Shown piece by piece: positions 27,499 to 36,680 of a stretch of DNA of 64,000 bases; position 1 is the first letter of the stretch; each line of letters opens with the position of its first letter. The translations under genes were made by a program, and so were the position numbers. The stretch is from RPQJ01 sp963793005 (GTDB taxonomy: Bacteria > Pseudomonadota > Gammaproteobacteria > Steroidobacterales > Steroidobacteraceae): positions 1,798,001-1,862,000 of the forward strand of contig CAWBYP010000002.1 of the NCBI GenBank assembly GCA_963793005.1. Reading direction: 5' to 3'. A model generated the notes under the pieces. It was not told the origin of the DNA. It saw nothing but the letters and a program-made list of their open reading frames with translations, and did not search any database.

Positions 27499-28656
27499 TC
27501 AGCTGCGCTTCGCGATCGGCACAAACTTGCGATCCTCGGGACCGGTGTAGTTCGCGCTCGGACGGATGATCTTGCCATCGATGCGTTGCTCGATGACGTG
27601 CGCGGCCCAGCCAGTGGTGCGCGAGATCACGAAAAGCGGCGTGAACATGGCCGTGGGCACGCCCATCATGTGGTACGAGACGGCGCTGAACCAGTCGAGG
27701 TTCGGGAACATCTTCTTGATGTCCCACATGACGGTCTCGAGCCGCTCGGCGATGTTGAACATCTTCAGGTCGCCGGCCTCCTTGGACAGGCCGCGCGCGA
27801 CGCCCTTGATCACCTCATTGCGCGGGTCACCGATCGTATAGACCGGGTGGCCGAAGCCGATGATCACCTGCTTGGCTTCGACGCGCGCGCGGATATCGGC
27901 CTCGGCCTCGTCGGGGCTCTCGTAGCGCTTCTGCACTTCGAAAGCCACCTCGTTCGCGCCGCCGTGTTTCGGCCCGCGCAGAGCGCCGATCGCGCCGGTG
28001 ATGCACGAATACATGTCGGAGCCCGTGCCGGCAATCACGCGCGCAGTAAATGTTGAGGCGTTGAATTCATGCTCGGCGTAGAGATTAAGCGACACGTGCA
28101 TCGCCTTCACCCAGGACGCCGGCGGCGGCCGGCGGTGCAACAGGTGCAGGAAGTGTCCGCCGACGCTGTCGTCGTCGGTCTCGACGTTGATGCGCTGGCC
28201 GGAATGGCTGTAGTGATACCAGTAGCACAGCATCGAGCCGAAACTCGCGATCAGCCGGTCGGCAATGTCACGCGCGCCAGCGGTGCCGTGGTCATCTTTC
28301 TCCGGCAGCGCGCAGCCGAGTACCGAGGCGCCGGTGCGCATCACGTCCATCGGGTGGCTCGCAGCAGGCAGCGCCTCCAGCGCCTTGCGCACGGCTTTCG
28401 GGAGGCCACGCAGCCGCTTCAACTTCGCCTTGTAGCCGGCAAGCTCGGCCTTGCTGGGCAACTTGCCGTGCACCAGCAGGTAGGACACTTCCTCGAATTC
28501 GCAGCCGTCCGCAAGGTCGAGGATGTCGTAGCCGCGGTAATGCAGGTCGTTGCCGCTGCGGCCGACGGTACAGAGCGCGGTATTACCGGCGGTCACGCCG
28601 GACAGGGCGACGGATTTCTTGGGCTTGAAGCCAGTGGCGGTGGTCTTGCTGCTCAT
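27499..28656 (-). CDS. prpC: 2-methylcitrate synthase
   Basis: A 385-residue citrate-synthase-fold enzyme condensing propionyl-CoA and oxaloacetate. Key stretches are RGYDILDLADGCEFEEVSYL, the catalytic segment SLNLYAEHEFNASTFTARVI, GPKHGGANE and IIGFGHPVYTIGDPRN. Size and the neighbours prpB and acnD favour methylcitrate over citrate synthase. GAGGAG upstream places the start at 28656 rather than eight codons earlier. It is the second gene of the prp operon. Confidence 0.95.
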   Translation of the reverse strand: MSSKTTATGFKPKKSVALSGVTAGNTALCTVGRSGNDLHYRGYDILDLADGCEFEEVSYLLVHGKLPSKAELAGYKAKLKRLRGLPKAVRKALEALPAASHPMDVMRTGASVLGCALPEKDDHGTAGARDIADRLIASFGSMLCYWYHYSHSGQRINVETDDDSVGGHFLHLLHRRPPPASWVKAMHVSLNLYAEHEFNASTFTARVIAGTGSDMYSCITGAIGALRGPKHGGANEVAFEVQKRYESPDEAEADIRARVEAKQVIIGFGHPVYTIGDPRNEVIKGVARGLSKEAGDLKMFNIAERLETVMWDIKKMFPNLDWFSAVSYHMMGVPTAMFTPLFVISRTTGWAAHVIEQRIDGKIIRPSANYTGPEDRKFVPIAKRS

Positions 28657-28734
28657 TGTTGGCTCCTCATCGCGGTCCATGTGGTGTGTGAATGTCGTGT
28701 GCCGAAGACTGCCGGTCGTGCGCCGTGCGAATCG

Positions 28735-29628
28735 CTACTTTTCCGGGCCCTCGCGGCTGAAGAGTTCATCGAGCTTGCGCTCGTACTCGTGATAGCCGAG
28801 CACTTCGTAGAGCTCGGCGCGGGTCTGCATCCGGTCGATCACGCTCTTCTGCGTGCCGTCGCGGCGGATCGCGCCGTACACCGCCTCCGCAGCCTTCGAC
28901 ATGGCGCGGAATGCGGAGAGCGGATACAGCACCAGCTGCACGCCGGCACTCTCCAGTTCGGTGACCGTGAACAGCGGCGTCTTGCCGAACTCGGTGATGT
29001 TGGCCAGCACCGGTACTTTCACCTTTGCCGTGAACTGCCGGTACTCGTCGAGCGTGTTCAGCGCCTCGGCGAAGATCATGTCAGCCCCTGCTTCAACGTA
29101 CCTGCAGGCCCGGTCGATCGCAGCCTGCTGGCCCTCGACCGCGTGCGCGTCGGTGCGCGCCATGATGACGAACTGCGAGTCGGTGCGGCCGTCCACCGCA
29201 GCCTTGATGCGGTCTGCCATTTCCTCGCTGCTCACCAGCGCCTTGCCCGGTCGGTGACCGCAGCGCTTGGTCTGCACCTGGTCCTCGAGGTGGCAGCCGG
29301 CCGCGCCAGAGCGGATCAGGTCGGAAATCGTGCGGGAGATGTTGAATGCGGCGCCCCAGCCGGTGTCGGCGTCCACCAGCAACGGCAGCTCAGTGGCGGA
29401 GCAGATCCGTCGCACGTCCTCGCAGACGTCGTTCAGGCTGGTGATGCCGAGGTCAGGAAGGCCGAACGACGTGTTCGCCACGCCAGCACCCGAAAGGTAC
29501 AGGGCCCTGAACCCGGCCCGCTCGGCGAGCAATGCGCTGAAGGCATTTACCGTACCGACGACCTGGAGGGGGCGTTCGGCGGCAAGTGCGGCCCGGAGCC
29601 GGGCTCCAGCGGAGGCGGGTACGGTCAT
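28735..29628 (-). CDS. prpB: 2-methylisocitrate lyase
   Basis: A 297-residue TIM-barrel lyase splitting 2-methylisocitrate to pyruvate and succinate. The isocitrate-lyase-family loop is QTKRCGHRPGKALVS with the catalytic Cys; metal ligands lie in LVDADTGWG and HLEDQ. The ATG at 29628 starts MTVPASAGARLRAALAAERP; the longer open frame to 29811 has no family similarity. It heads prpB-prpC-acnD-prpF. No prpR regulator is adjacent; the divergent gene is a MaoC-like protein. Confidence 0.95.
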   Translation of the reverse strand: MTVPASAGARLRAALAAERPLQVVGTVNAFSALLAERAGFRALYLSGAGVANTSFGLPDLGITSLNDVCEDVRRICSATELPLLVDADTGWGAAFNISRTISDLIRSGAAGCHLEDQVQTKRCGHRPGKALVSSEEMADRIKAAVDGRTDSQFVIMARTDAHAVEGQQAAIDRACRYVEAGADMIFAEALNTLDEYRQFTAKVKVPVLANITEFGKTPLFTVTELESAGVQLVLYPLSAFRAMSKAAEAVYGAIRRDGTQKSVIDRMQTRAELYEVLGYHEYERKLDELFSREGPEK

Positions 29629-29836
29629 GGCTAGCCCTTTTGTCAGCGCGGTGTTGACCTTGGATGATAACGCAGCACGCCCCGGGTGGCCCCTTCGACG
29701 GAAGTAGCAGGAAGCCGCGAGGTCGCCGGTCCGCCCAATCGCTCGTTCAGCGGCCCGGCGCACCGGGTCGCCTGGACGGTCACCGGCGACGCGTGATCGG
29801 AATCCGTGCAACCGTTAGCATGCCAGCGGGGGAACC

Positions 29837-30274
29837 ATGCGCTACTTTGAAGACATCGGAATCGGTTCCGCACAGACGGCGGGGGCGCACGAACTCCACG
29901 CCGACGACATCATTGCGTTCGCCCGGCAGTGGGATCCCCAGCCCTGGCACGTCGATCCCGAGGCGGCCAAGCGCTCGCCGATGAAAGGCCTCACGGCGTC
30001 GAGCGTCCACAGTTATGCCGTTGCGGCCCTGCTGCTGAACAGGATGGAGCCCACGGCGGGCATCGCCTCGATCAAGCACGAGCTCGAGTTGCCGAACCCG
30101 GCGCGGCCGGGCGACAGGCTCACGCTGACGATGACTTGCGTAGACAAGCGTGCCTCGGAATCGAAACCGGACCGTGGGCTCGTGACCTTCGACGGAGTGC
30201 TTGCCAACCAGCACGGTACGGTGGTGCTCAAGTTGCGCTCTTTGATGATGGTCAAGACGCGGCCGACGGAATGA
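29837..30274 (+). CDS. MaoC-like hot-dog dehydratase
   Basis: A 145-residue protein of the MaoC/hot-dog group. MRYFEDIGIGSAQ at the start and DDIIAFARQWDPQPWHVDPE are the family opening with the catalytic Asp and His pair; LTASSVHSYAVAALLLNRM and ELPNPARPGDRLTLTM follow. Such enzymes hydrate enoyl-CoA or act on acyl thioesters. GGGGGAA precedes the ATG. Divergent from prpB across about 208 bases, so the two may share control, and a role in short-chain acyl-CoA metabolism is possible but not shown. Confidence 0.85.
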   Translation: MRYFEDIGIGSAQTAGAHELHADDIIAFARQWDPQPWHVDPEAAKRSPMKGLTASSVHSYAVAALLLNRMEPTAGIASIKHELELPNPARPGDRLTLTMTCVDKRASESKPDRGLVTFDGVLANQHGTVVLKLRSLMMVKTRPTE

Positions 30275-30379
30275 GCGCGGTGACCTCACCCCAGCGCGGT
30301 TGTTCGCAGTGTGATGCTTCCTGCTTTCGCCCCGGTATGTCGCGGCCAGTCCTGCCAACCTGGGCGGGTTAGCCCGGCG

Positions 30380-30718
30380 CTACGCGGGCGGCTCGAGCAG
30401 CACGGCACGATCGCAGCGCGGGCAGAGCTGGACTCGCTCGAGGCGCGGGTTGAACCAGCGCCGGCCGCAGCTGCAGCGGACCTCATAGATGACCTTCATC
30501 TTTCCCCGGACCACCTCTCGCTCGAGCACGTCGACGTCGTCGGGGCTGTGCTCGGTCGCCAGCGTGACGCGTGCACGATAGGGGGACTGGGGTCCGTCGG
30601 GAATGTCGGACCAGTCAACGTAGCTGGTCGGCAGCAGACGGTCGCGAACGCGACCGATCCAGCCGGAGACTCCGGCGCCTGGGCCTTGTGGCGAGCCACT
30701 GTTTGCGGAACGGTGCAT
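30380..30718 (-). CDS. small zinc-ribbon protein, unknown function
   Basis: A 112-residue protein whose C-terminal 40 residues hold a Cys4 pattern, VRCSCGRRWFNPRL followed by LCPRCDRAV, as in a rubredoxin-like or treble-clef zinc ribbon. The N-terminal part (SYVDWSDIPDGPQSPYRARV) is unassigned. The frame extends to 30841, but the ATG at 30718 is a more likely start; the start is uncertain and no strong ribosome site is seen. Located convergently with the MaoC-like gene and downstream of the TPR protein gene on the same strand. It might be an RNA- or DNA-binding accessory protein. Confidence 0.5.
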   Translation of the reverse strand: MHRSANSGSPQGPGAGVSGWIGRVRDRLLPTSYVDWSDIPDGPQSPYRARVTLATEHSPDDVDVLEREVVRGKMKVIYEVRCSCGRRWFNPRLERVQLCPRCDRAVLLEPPA

Positions 30719-30841
30719 CAGAACGATTCCGAGTCCGGCGCCCTTCGGGCGTCGCCTCGTCCCCTCATGTATTTTCGTGGAGCCTACAGCTAACCGAAGT
30801 GCGAGGGGTGCAATTTGACTTAAGCGCGCTTTCCCGCGCAC

Positions 30842-32659
30842 CTACTGCTTTGGAACGCTGACGTCGAACCTGATCGCGGCGAGTTGCTCCGGCGCCATTC
30901 CCAGCCTGCGCAGCAGCGCCAACCAGCGCGGGTCGTCGTGCATCGGGGCAAACGCCGGGAAGACCGCGATCGCTCCGAGGTCGAGATCATGCTGCCGCGC
31001 GGCCTTGTCCAGCGTCGCGAAGGCCCCGTCGAAGTCGCCGCGTTCCGCCAGCACGGTCGCTATCGTGAACAATTTCGTATCAGGGTACTTCCTGGTCAGC
31101 TCCGCGAATGCGGCGTCTGACTCGGCCTTCCGGCCAAGGGCCCGGTACGCATGCGCAAGGCCGGCGAGACGGAAGACCTCCACGGGCTCCTTCTGGTACT
31201 CCGCCAGTGCTGCATTCGCATCGCCTTTCTGCAGCAGCACATCTCCCAGAGCCGTGTGCTCCCATCCGGCATCCGGCGCAATGCTCAGCAATTTACGGTA
31301 GGCCGCAATCGACTTGTCCAACTGGCCCGTGTAGCGGTACGCGAGCCCGAGCCCGGCGTAACCATTGACGCTCAGCGGATCCTGCGCAACGTAGTATTCG
31401 GCGAGCGATATGGCCAGTTCCAGCCGACCCAGGCGCCGGGCAATCGCCGAGGCTATGCCGATGATCTCGACGTTAGCGGGGTCGAGCGCCAGCGCCTGTT
31501 CGAGGTGCCGGGCCGATGCGGCGTAATCCCGCTTGAGGACCCCTTCGAACATCGCCATGTACGCGTACGCCAGCGCATAGGCGGGATCATGCTCGAGCGC
31601 CTTCTCGATCGCCTGATCGCCAAGCTCAAGCCCGTGGTCCATCGAGATCTGGCCGAGGTCCATTTGGCGGAAGTAGACAAATGCCAGGCCGGCCCATGCG
31701 GGCGCATAGGACGGATCGATCGCCAGCGCCTGCTTGAACAAGGCGATCGCCTGCTCATAGGCCGCGGGGCTGGCCTGGCGTCCGACCTCGCGCGCCTGCA
31801 GGAAGAGCGCATACGCCTCCGGGTCCGTGGCGCGCGTCTTCGGTGCGTCGCCAAGCAAAGTCACCTTCAGTTGCTCCACGACAGCCGCCGCGATTTCGTC
31901 CTGCACCGCGAACACGTCGGTCAGCTTGCGGTCGTAGGTCTGCGACCAGACGTGCGAACTGTCCGATGCCCGGATGAGCTGCGCGGTGATGCGCAGCGTG
32001 TCGCCGGATTTCCGCACGCTGCCTTCGAGCACGTTGGCGACGTTGAGCTTCCGGGCGATCTCGGCGATGTCAACTTCCTTGCCCTTGAACGAGAACGACG
32101 AGGTGCGGGCGATCACGCGCAGCTGCGGCACCTTCGCCAGCAGGTTCAGCAGTTCCTCCGAGATGCCGTCGGCGAAGTATTCCTGGTCCCGGGCCTCGCT
32201 CATGTCCACGAACGGCAGCACCGCGACCGAACGATCCTCGACGGACTCTGGGGCTGTCGTGCCGGGTTCCCCGCCGGGTGTCGCTCTGGCGATCACCGTC
32301 TTGTGCGATTCGGCAGCCGGCCGGAAGGCCTGGAATGCATAGAGTCCGATCACCACCACCAGCAGGCCGATGATCAGGTAGTCGAGGCGACGGGCGGTGT
32401 GCTGCGTGACGGATGCCGACGGCTCAATCTCGGTTTCGCGCTTGAGACCCTCGGGCGTGAGCTCGTAGATCCACGAGAACATCACCACGAACGGGAAGCC
32501 GATCACACCGATCCAGAGCACGACGGGCCCCACCCACTCCGGCAGGTGCAGCATAGGCGCCACCGTCGCGGTGACTTCCGTGACGATCCAGCCCAGCGCC
32601 AGGTAGGCGATACCGACCCGGAATACGTTACGGCGCTTGAGTTCTGCGATCAGGGACAA
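30842..32659 (-). CDS. membrane TPR protein with TolB-like domain
   Basis: A 605-residue protein. Residues 1-70 are SLIAELKRRNVFRVGIAYL and two membrane helices, a further helix lies at about 95-115, then a FlgO/TolB N-terminal-like domain (SVAVLPFVDMSEARDQEYFA through LEGSVRKSGDTLRI, about 145-265) and seven or more TPR units to the C terminus (ALFKQALAIDPSYAPAW, ALEHDPAYALAYAYM and so on). This layout is common in gammaproteobacterial proteins often annotated as adenylate-cyclase-like, but no cyclase or winged-helix domain is present. A TTG at 32659 has GAGG seven bases upstream. Role unknown. Confidence 0.75.
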   Translation of the reverse strand: MSLIAELKRRNVFRVGIAYLALGWIVTEVTATVAPMLHLPEWVGPVVLWIGVIGFPFVVMFSWIYELTPEGLKRETEIEPSASVTQHTARRLDYLIIGLLVVVIGLYAFQAFRPAAESHKTVIARATPGGEPGTTAPESVEDRSVAVLPFVDMSEARDQEYFADGISEELLNLLAKVPQLRVIARTSSFSFKGKEVDIAEIARKLNVANVLEGSVRKSGDTLRITAQLIRASDSSHVWSQTYDRKLTDVFAVQDEIAAAVVEQLKVTLLGDAPKTRATDPEAYALFLQAREVGRQASPAAYEQAIALFKQALAIDPSYAPAWAGLAFVYFRQMDLGQISMDHGLELGDQAIEKALEHDPAYALAYAYMAMFEGVLKRDYAASARHLEQALALDPANVEIIGIASAIARRLGRLELAISLAEYYVAQDPLSVNGYAGLGLAYRYTGQLDKSIAAYRKLLSIAPDAGWEHTALGDVLLQKGDANAALAEYQKEPVEVFRLAGLAHAYRALGRKAESDAAFAELTRKYPDTKLFTIATVLAERGDFDGAFATLDKAARQHDLDLGAIAVFPAFAPMHDDPRWLALLRRLGMAPEQLAAIRFDVSVPKQ

Positions 32660-32755
32660 CGATGCGCCTCGCGCGGTCTGTGGAAGACCCGAGCGTAACA
32701 AGTTGCCGCACGGATACCAATTACGTCGCGCCGGGCCCGACGTCGCCGACGTTAC

Positions 32756-34666
32756 CTACACCGCCGACCCCAGCATCCCCGCCTCGCGCAGCTCTTCGAC
32801 AATCGCGGTCGCCGATTCCTCTGCCGCCGCGTGCGTCGTGTCGATATAGATCTCCGGGTTTTCCGGCGGCTCATACGGCGAGTCGATGCCGGTGAAGTTC
32901 TTCAGTTCCCCACGGCGCGCCTTGCCGTACAGGCCTTTCACGTCGCGGGCTTCGGCCACCGCCAGCGGCGTGTCCACGTGCACCTCGAAGAACTCGCCCG
33001 GCTCGAACAGGCCGCGCGCCATGCGGCGCTCGGCACGGAACGGTGAGATGAACGACACCATGACGATCAGGCCGGCGTCGGCCATCAGCTTCGCGACCTC
33101 CGCGACGCGGCGGATGTTCTCGACGCGGTCGGCGTCGGTGAAACCGAGGTCGCGGTTGAGCCCGTGGCGTACGTTGTCACCGTCGAGCAGGTAAGTGTGC
33201 TTCCCGAGCGTCAACAGCTGCTTCTCGACCAGGTTCGCGATCGTGGACTTGCCTGCCCCGGAAAGTCCGGTGAGCCACAGCACGCAGGGCTTCTGGCCCT
33301 TCTGGCCTGCGCGCGCCGCTTTATGGACGTCAACCGCCTGCCAGTGGATGTTCTGCGAGCGGCGCAGCGCGAAGTGGACCAGGCCGGCGCCGATCGTAGC
33401 GTTGGTAAGCCGGTCGATCAGGATGAATCCGCCGGTGTCGCGGTTCTCGGCGTACGGATCGAACGCGACCGACTGGTCGAGCGAAAGATTGCAGACGCCG
33501 ATCTCGTTCAGTTCCAGCGTCTTGGCCGCCAGATGCTCGAGCGTGTTGACGTTGACCTTGTACTTGGGCTCGGTGATCGTGGCAGTGACCTGCCGTGTGC
33601 CGATCTTCATCCAGTAGGGACGTCCGGGCAGCATCGGCTCGTCGGACATCCAGATGACCGTGACCTCGAACTGGTCCGCGACGGCGGGCGGTGACTTGGT
33701 GGTCGCGAGCACGTCGCCGCGGCTTACGTCGATCTCGTCCTCGAGTGTAATCGTGACGGCCTGGCCGGCCACTGCGCTCTCGAGATCACCATCCAGCGTG
33801 ACGATTCGAGCCACGCTGCTTTCTCGACCCGAGGGCAGCACGCGCAGTTTCTCGCCCCGCGACAGCCTGCCGCTCGCGATCGTTCCGGCGAAGCCGCGGA
33901 AATCGAGGTTCGGACGGTTGACCCACTGCACCGGAAGGCGGAATGGCAGATGCTGCAGGTGGTCCTCGATCTCGACGGCTTCCAGGTATCCCATCAGCGT
34001 CGGCCCGTGGTACCAGGCCATGTGCTCGCTCGGGTCCTTGATGTTGTCGCCCCGGAGTCCTGACACCGGGATCGCGACCAGGTCGGTCAGGCCGATTCGC
34101 GCGGCGAATTCCCGATACTCGGTCACGATGGCATCGAAGGTTTCCTGCGAATAGCCCACCAGGTCCATCTTGTTGATCGCCAGCACCACCTTGCGGATGC
34201 CGAGCAACGACACCAGGTAGCTGTGGCGCCGCGTCTGGGTCAACACGCCCTTGCGCGCGTCGATCAGGATCACGGCAAGGTCAGCCGTGGATGCGCCGGT
34301 GACCATGTTGCGGGTGTACTGCTCGTGCCCCGGCGTGTCGGCGACGATGAATTTCCGCTTGTCTGTCGAGAAGAAGCGGTAGGCCACGTCGATCGTGATG
34401 CCCTGCTCGCGTTCGGCCGCGAGGCCATCGACCAGCAGCGCGAAATCGAGTTCGCCGCCCTGGGTGCCGACCTTCTTCGAGTCCGCCTCCAGCGCCGTGA
34501 GCTGGTCCTCGAAAATCATCTTCGAGTCGTACAGCAGCCGGCCGATCAGCGTCGACTTGCCGTCGTCGACACTGCCGCAGGTGATGAACCGGAGCAGGCT
34601 CTTGTGTTCGTGCTGGTGCAGGTAGGCCTCGATGTCCTGCCCGATCAGGTCGGAGACGTGTGCCAT
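32756..34666 (-). CDS. cysNC: bifunctional sulfate adenylyltransferase subunit 1 / APS kinase
   Basis: A 636-residue fusion. Residues 1 to about 440 are the CysN GTPase (GSVDDGKSTLIGRLLYDS, DTPGHEQYTRNMVTGAS, NKMDLVGY) that activates CysD. The C-terminal ~190 residues are CysC, with P-loop WLTGLSGAGKSTIANLVEKQ and the phosphorylated-Ser region FISPFRAERRMAR, making PAPS from APS. The start MAHVSDLIGQDIEAYLHQHE shares one base with the cysD stop (TGATG). The N-terminal extension of the frame to 34825 is only the overlap with cysD. The window has no cysH, cysI or cysJ. Confidence 0.96.
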   Translation of the reverse strand: MAHVSDLIGQDIEAYLHQHEHKSLLRFITCGSVDDGKSTLIGRLLYDSKMIFEDQLTALEADSKKVGTQGGELDFALLVDGLAAEREQGITIDVAYRFFSTDKRKFIVADTPGHEQYTRNMVTGASTADLAVILIDARKGVLTQTRRHSYLVSLLGIRKVVLAINKMDLVGYSQETFDAIVTEYREFAARIGLTDLVAIPVSGLRGDNIKDPSEHMAWYHGPTLMGYLEAVEIEDHLQHLPFRLPVQWVNRPNLDFRGFAGTIASGRLSRGEKLRVLPSGRESSVARIVTLDGDLESAVAGQAVTITLEDEIDVSRGDVLATTKSPPAVADQFEVTVIWMSDEPMLPGRPYWMKIGTRQVTATITEPKYKVNVNTLEHLAAKTLELNEIGVCNLSLDQSVAFDPYAENRDTGGFILIDRLTNATIGAGLVHFALRRSQNIHWQAVDVHKAARAGQKGQKPCVLWLTGLSGAGKSTIANLVEKQLLTLGKHTYLLDGDNVRHGLNRDLGFTDADRVENIRRVAEVAKLMADAGLIVMVSFISPFRAERRMARGLFEPGEFFEVHVDTPLAVAEARDVKGLYGKARRGELKNFTGIDSPYEPPENPEIYIDTTHAAAEESATAIVEELREAGMLGSAV

Positions 34667-35598
34667 CAGAAGTACCCCTCCTGCTTCTTCTTCTCCATCG
34701 ACGCCGACTGGTCGTGGTCGATGACACGACCCTGGCGCTCCGAGCTCGTCGTGAGCAGCATTTCCTGGATGATCGCCGGCAGCGTGTCGGCGTCGCTCTC
34801 GATCGCCCCGGTCAGCGGGTAGCAACCGAGCGTGCGGAATCGCACTTTACGCAGCATCGGTTTCTCGCCCGGATGCAACGGCATGCGATCGTCGTCCACC
34901 ATGATCAGCGTACCGTCGCGTTCCACCACCGGGCGCTCGGCCGCGAAGTACAGCGGCACGATCGGGATGTCATGCAGATAGATGTACTGCCAGATGTCGA
35001 GCTCGGTCCAGTTCGACATCGGGAACACGCGGATCGACTCACCCTTGTGCATGCGCGTGTTGTAGATTCGCCAGAGCTCGGGTCGCTGGTTCTTCGGGTC
35101 CCAGCGGTGCTGCGCCGAGCGGAACGAGAAGATCCGCTCCTTGGCGCGGCTCTTCTCCTCGTCGCGGCGCGCGCCGCCAAAGGCAGCATCGAAGCCGTAG
35201 AGGTCGAGCGCCTGCTTCAGGGCCTGGGTCTTCATCACGTCGGTGTGGATTGCCGATCCGTGCGTGAAGGGGTTGATGCCTTTCTCGACTCCGTCCGGGT
35301 TGGTGTACGCAATCAGCTCGAAGCCGTGCTCGTTCATCATGCGCTCGCGGAACGCGTACATGTCCCGGAACTTCCAGCGCGTGTCCACGTGCAGCAGCGG
35401 GAATGGCGGCTTGGCCGGGTAGAACGCCTTCATCGCGACATGCAGCATCGCGGCGCTGTCCTTGCCGATGGAGTAGAGCATCACCGGCTTGTCGCACTCG
35501 GCGACCACCTCGCGCATGATCTCGATTGCCTCGGCCTCGAGGCGCTCGAGGTGCGTGAGCGTCCGCGTTGGCAGGTCTTTCGTCTCGGTGCTGGTCAC
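34666..35598 (-). CDS. cysD: sulfate adenylyltransferase subunit 2
   Basis: A 310-residue PAPS-reductase-like ATP sulfurylase subunit, with the PP-loop MLYSIGKDSAAMLHVAMKAF (about 40-59), TRWKFRDMYAFRE and the C-terminal LRTLGCYPLTGA-like segment. It forms APS from sulfate and ATP, driven by CysN GTP hydrolysis. The frame is open upstream to 35874 but GTG at 35598 has GAGGA five bases before it and starts VTSTETKDLPTRTLTHLERL. This GTG overlaps the stop of the AcuI-like gene by four bases. Confidence 0.95.
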   Translation of the reverse strand: MTSTETKDLPTRTLTHLERLEAEAIEIMREVVAECDKPVMLYSIGKDSAAMLHVAMKAFYPAKPPFPLLHVDTRWKFRDMYAFRERMMNEHGFELIAYTNPDGVEKGINPFTHGSAIHTDVMKTQALKQALDLYGFDAAFGGARRDEEKSRAKERIFSFRSAQHRWDPKNQRPELWRIYNTRMHKGESIRVFPMSNWTELDIWQYIYLHDIPIVPLYFAAERPVVERDGTLIMVDDDRMPLHPGEKPMLRKVRFRTLGCYPLTGAIESDADTLPAIIQEMLLTTSSERQGRVIDHDQSASMEKKKQEGYF

Positions 35599-36584
35599 GG
35601 AATCCTCACCACGGTTCGGCCGGTCACCCGGCCCTGGATGTAGTCGTCGAACTGATCGGGCAACTCGTCGAAGCCCACGATCTTCGTGCAGATCCGGTCG
35701 AGCGCTGCCGGCCGCAGGTCGGTCGCTATCCGCTGCCAGACCTCGAGCCGCAGCTCCCGCGGCGTCAGCACGGAGTTGATGCCGAGCAGGTTCACTCCGC
35801 GCAGGATGAATGGCATGACAGTGGTGTTGAGCTCGTGGCTGCCCGCAAGCCCGACGCTGGCAATGTTTCCCCACTGGTCCACCGTGCGCGTGAGCCAGGT
35901 GAGCAGCGGCCCGCCGACATTGTCCACTGCGCCCGCCCAGAGCGCCTTTTCCATCGGCTTCGAGCCGAGGTCGATGTCCTGCCGACGCAGCACGCGCGCC
36001 GCGCCTATGTCGCGCAGGTACCGATCGGCCTCCGCCTTGCCGCTCACCGCGACGACTTCGTAGCCCCGGCCGGCCAGCATGCTGGTCGCAATGCTGCCAA
36101 CGCCGCCGGTCGCACCGGTGACCACCACCGGGCCGTTCGCAGGCTGCTGGCCGTTCTGCTCCATGCGGTGCACGGCGAGCGCCGCAGTGAACCCCGCCGT
36201 GCCGAGCTTCATTGCGTCGAGCGCGCTGATGCCCGCAGGCAGCGGGATCACCGATTCGCCTGGCAAGCGCGCGAATTCCGAGTAGCCGCCGTCCCGGGTC
36301 TCGGAAAGTCCACAGCCAGTGACCAGCACCTGCTGCCCCGGCGCGAACCGCGCGTCGGTCGAGCTCACGACCTCGCCGGCAAGGTCGATGCCGCCGACCA
36401 GCGGGTAGCGGCGCAGGATACGGCCCTTGCCGGTTGCGGCGAGCGCGTCCTTGAAGTTGATGTCGGAGTGGCTGACACGCACCACGACCTCACCCGGACC
36501 CAGGTCGTCGAGGGTGATCTCGTCGAAACGGGCGACGATGCTGCGGTCGATCTCGTGGATACGGAAGGCGCGGAATGATGTCAT
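35595..36584 (-). CDS. AcuI/YhdH-type NADPH-dependent acrylyl-CoA reductase
   Basis: A 329-residue zinc-free medium-chain dehydrogenase. SHSDINFKDALAATGKGRIL with IDLAGEVV at the N terminus and the nucleotide motif VVVTGATGGVGSIATSMLAG (about residues 150-169) are typical of YhdH/AcuI, which reduces acryloyl-CoA to propionyl-CoA and detoxifies acrylate. That product feeds the methylcitrate cycle encoded 6 kb away; related quinone reductases are the alternative. Its stop overlaps cysD by four bases, so it is the first gene of a cysD-cysNC transcript. Confidence 0.85.
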   Translation of the reverse strand: MTSFRAFRIHEIDRSIVARFDEITLDDLGPGEVVVRVSHSDINFKDALAATGKGRILRRYPLVGGIDLAGEVVSSTDARFAPGQQVLVTGCGLSETRDGGYSEFARLPGESVIPLPAGISALDAMKLGTAGFTAALAVHRMEQNGQQPANGPVVVTGATGGVGSIATSMLAGRGYEVVAVSGKAEADRYLRDIGAARVLRRQDIDLGSKPMEKALWAGAVDNVGGPLLTWLTRTVDQWGNIASVGLAGSHELNTTVMPFILRGVNLLGINSVLTPRELRLEVWQRIATDLRPAALDRICTKIVGFDELPDQFDDYIQGRVTGRTVVRIP

Positions 36585-36680
36585 GGCTGGTATCCGACGG
36601 TGTTTGGGCTTGCGGGAAGCGTCATGGTGGAGAGTGCGGAAAGCGTGGCGGATTATTGCGCTCTGGGCCTGCGGTGTGCC

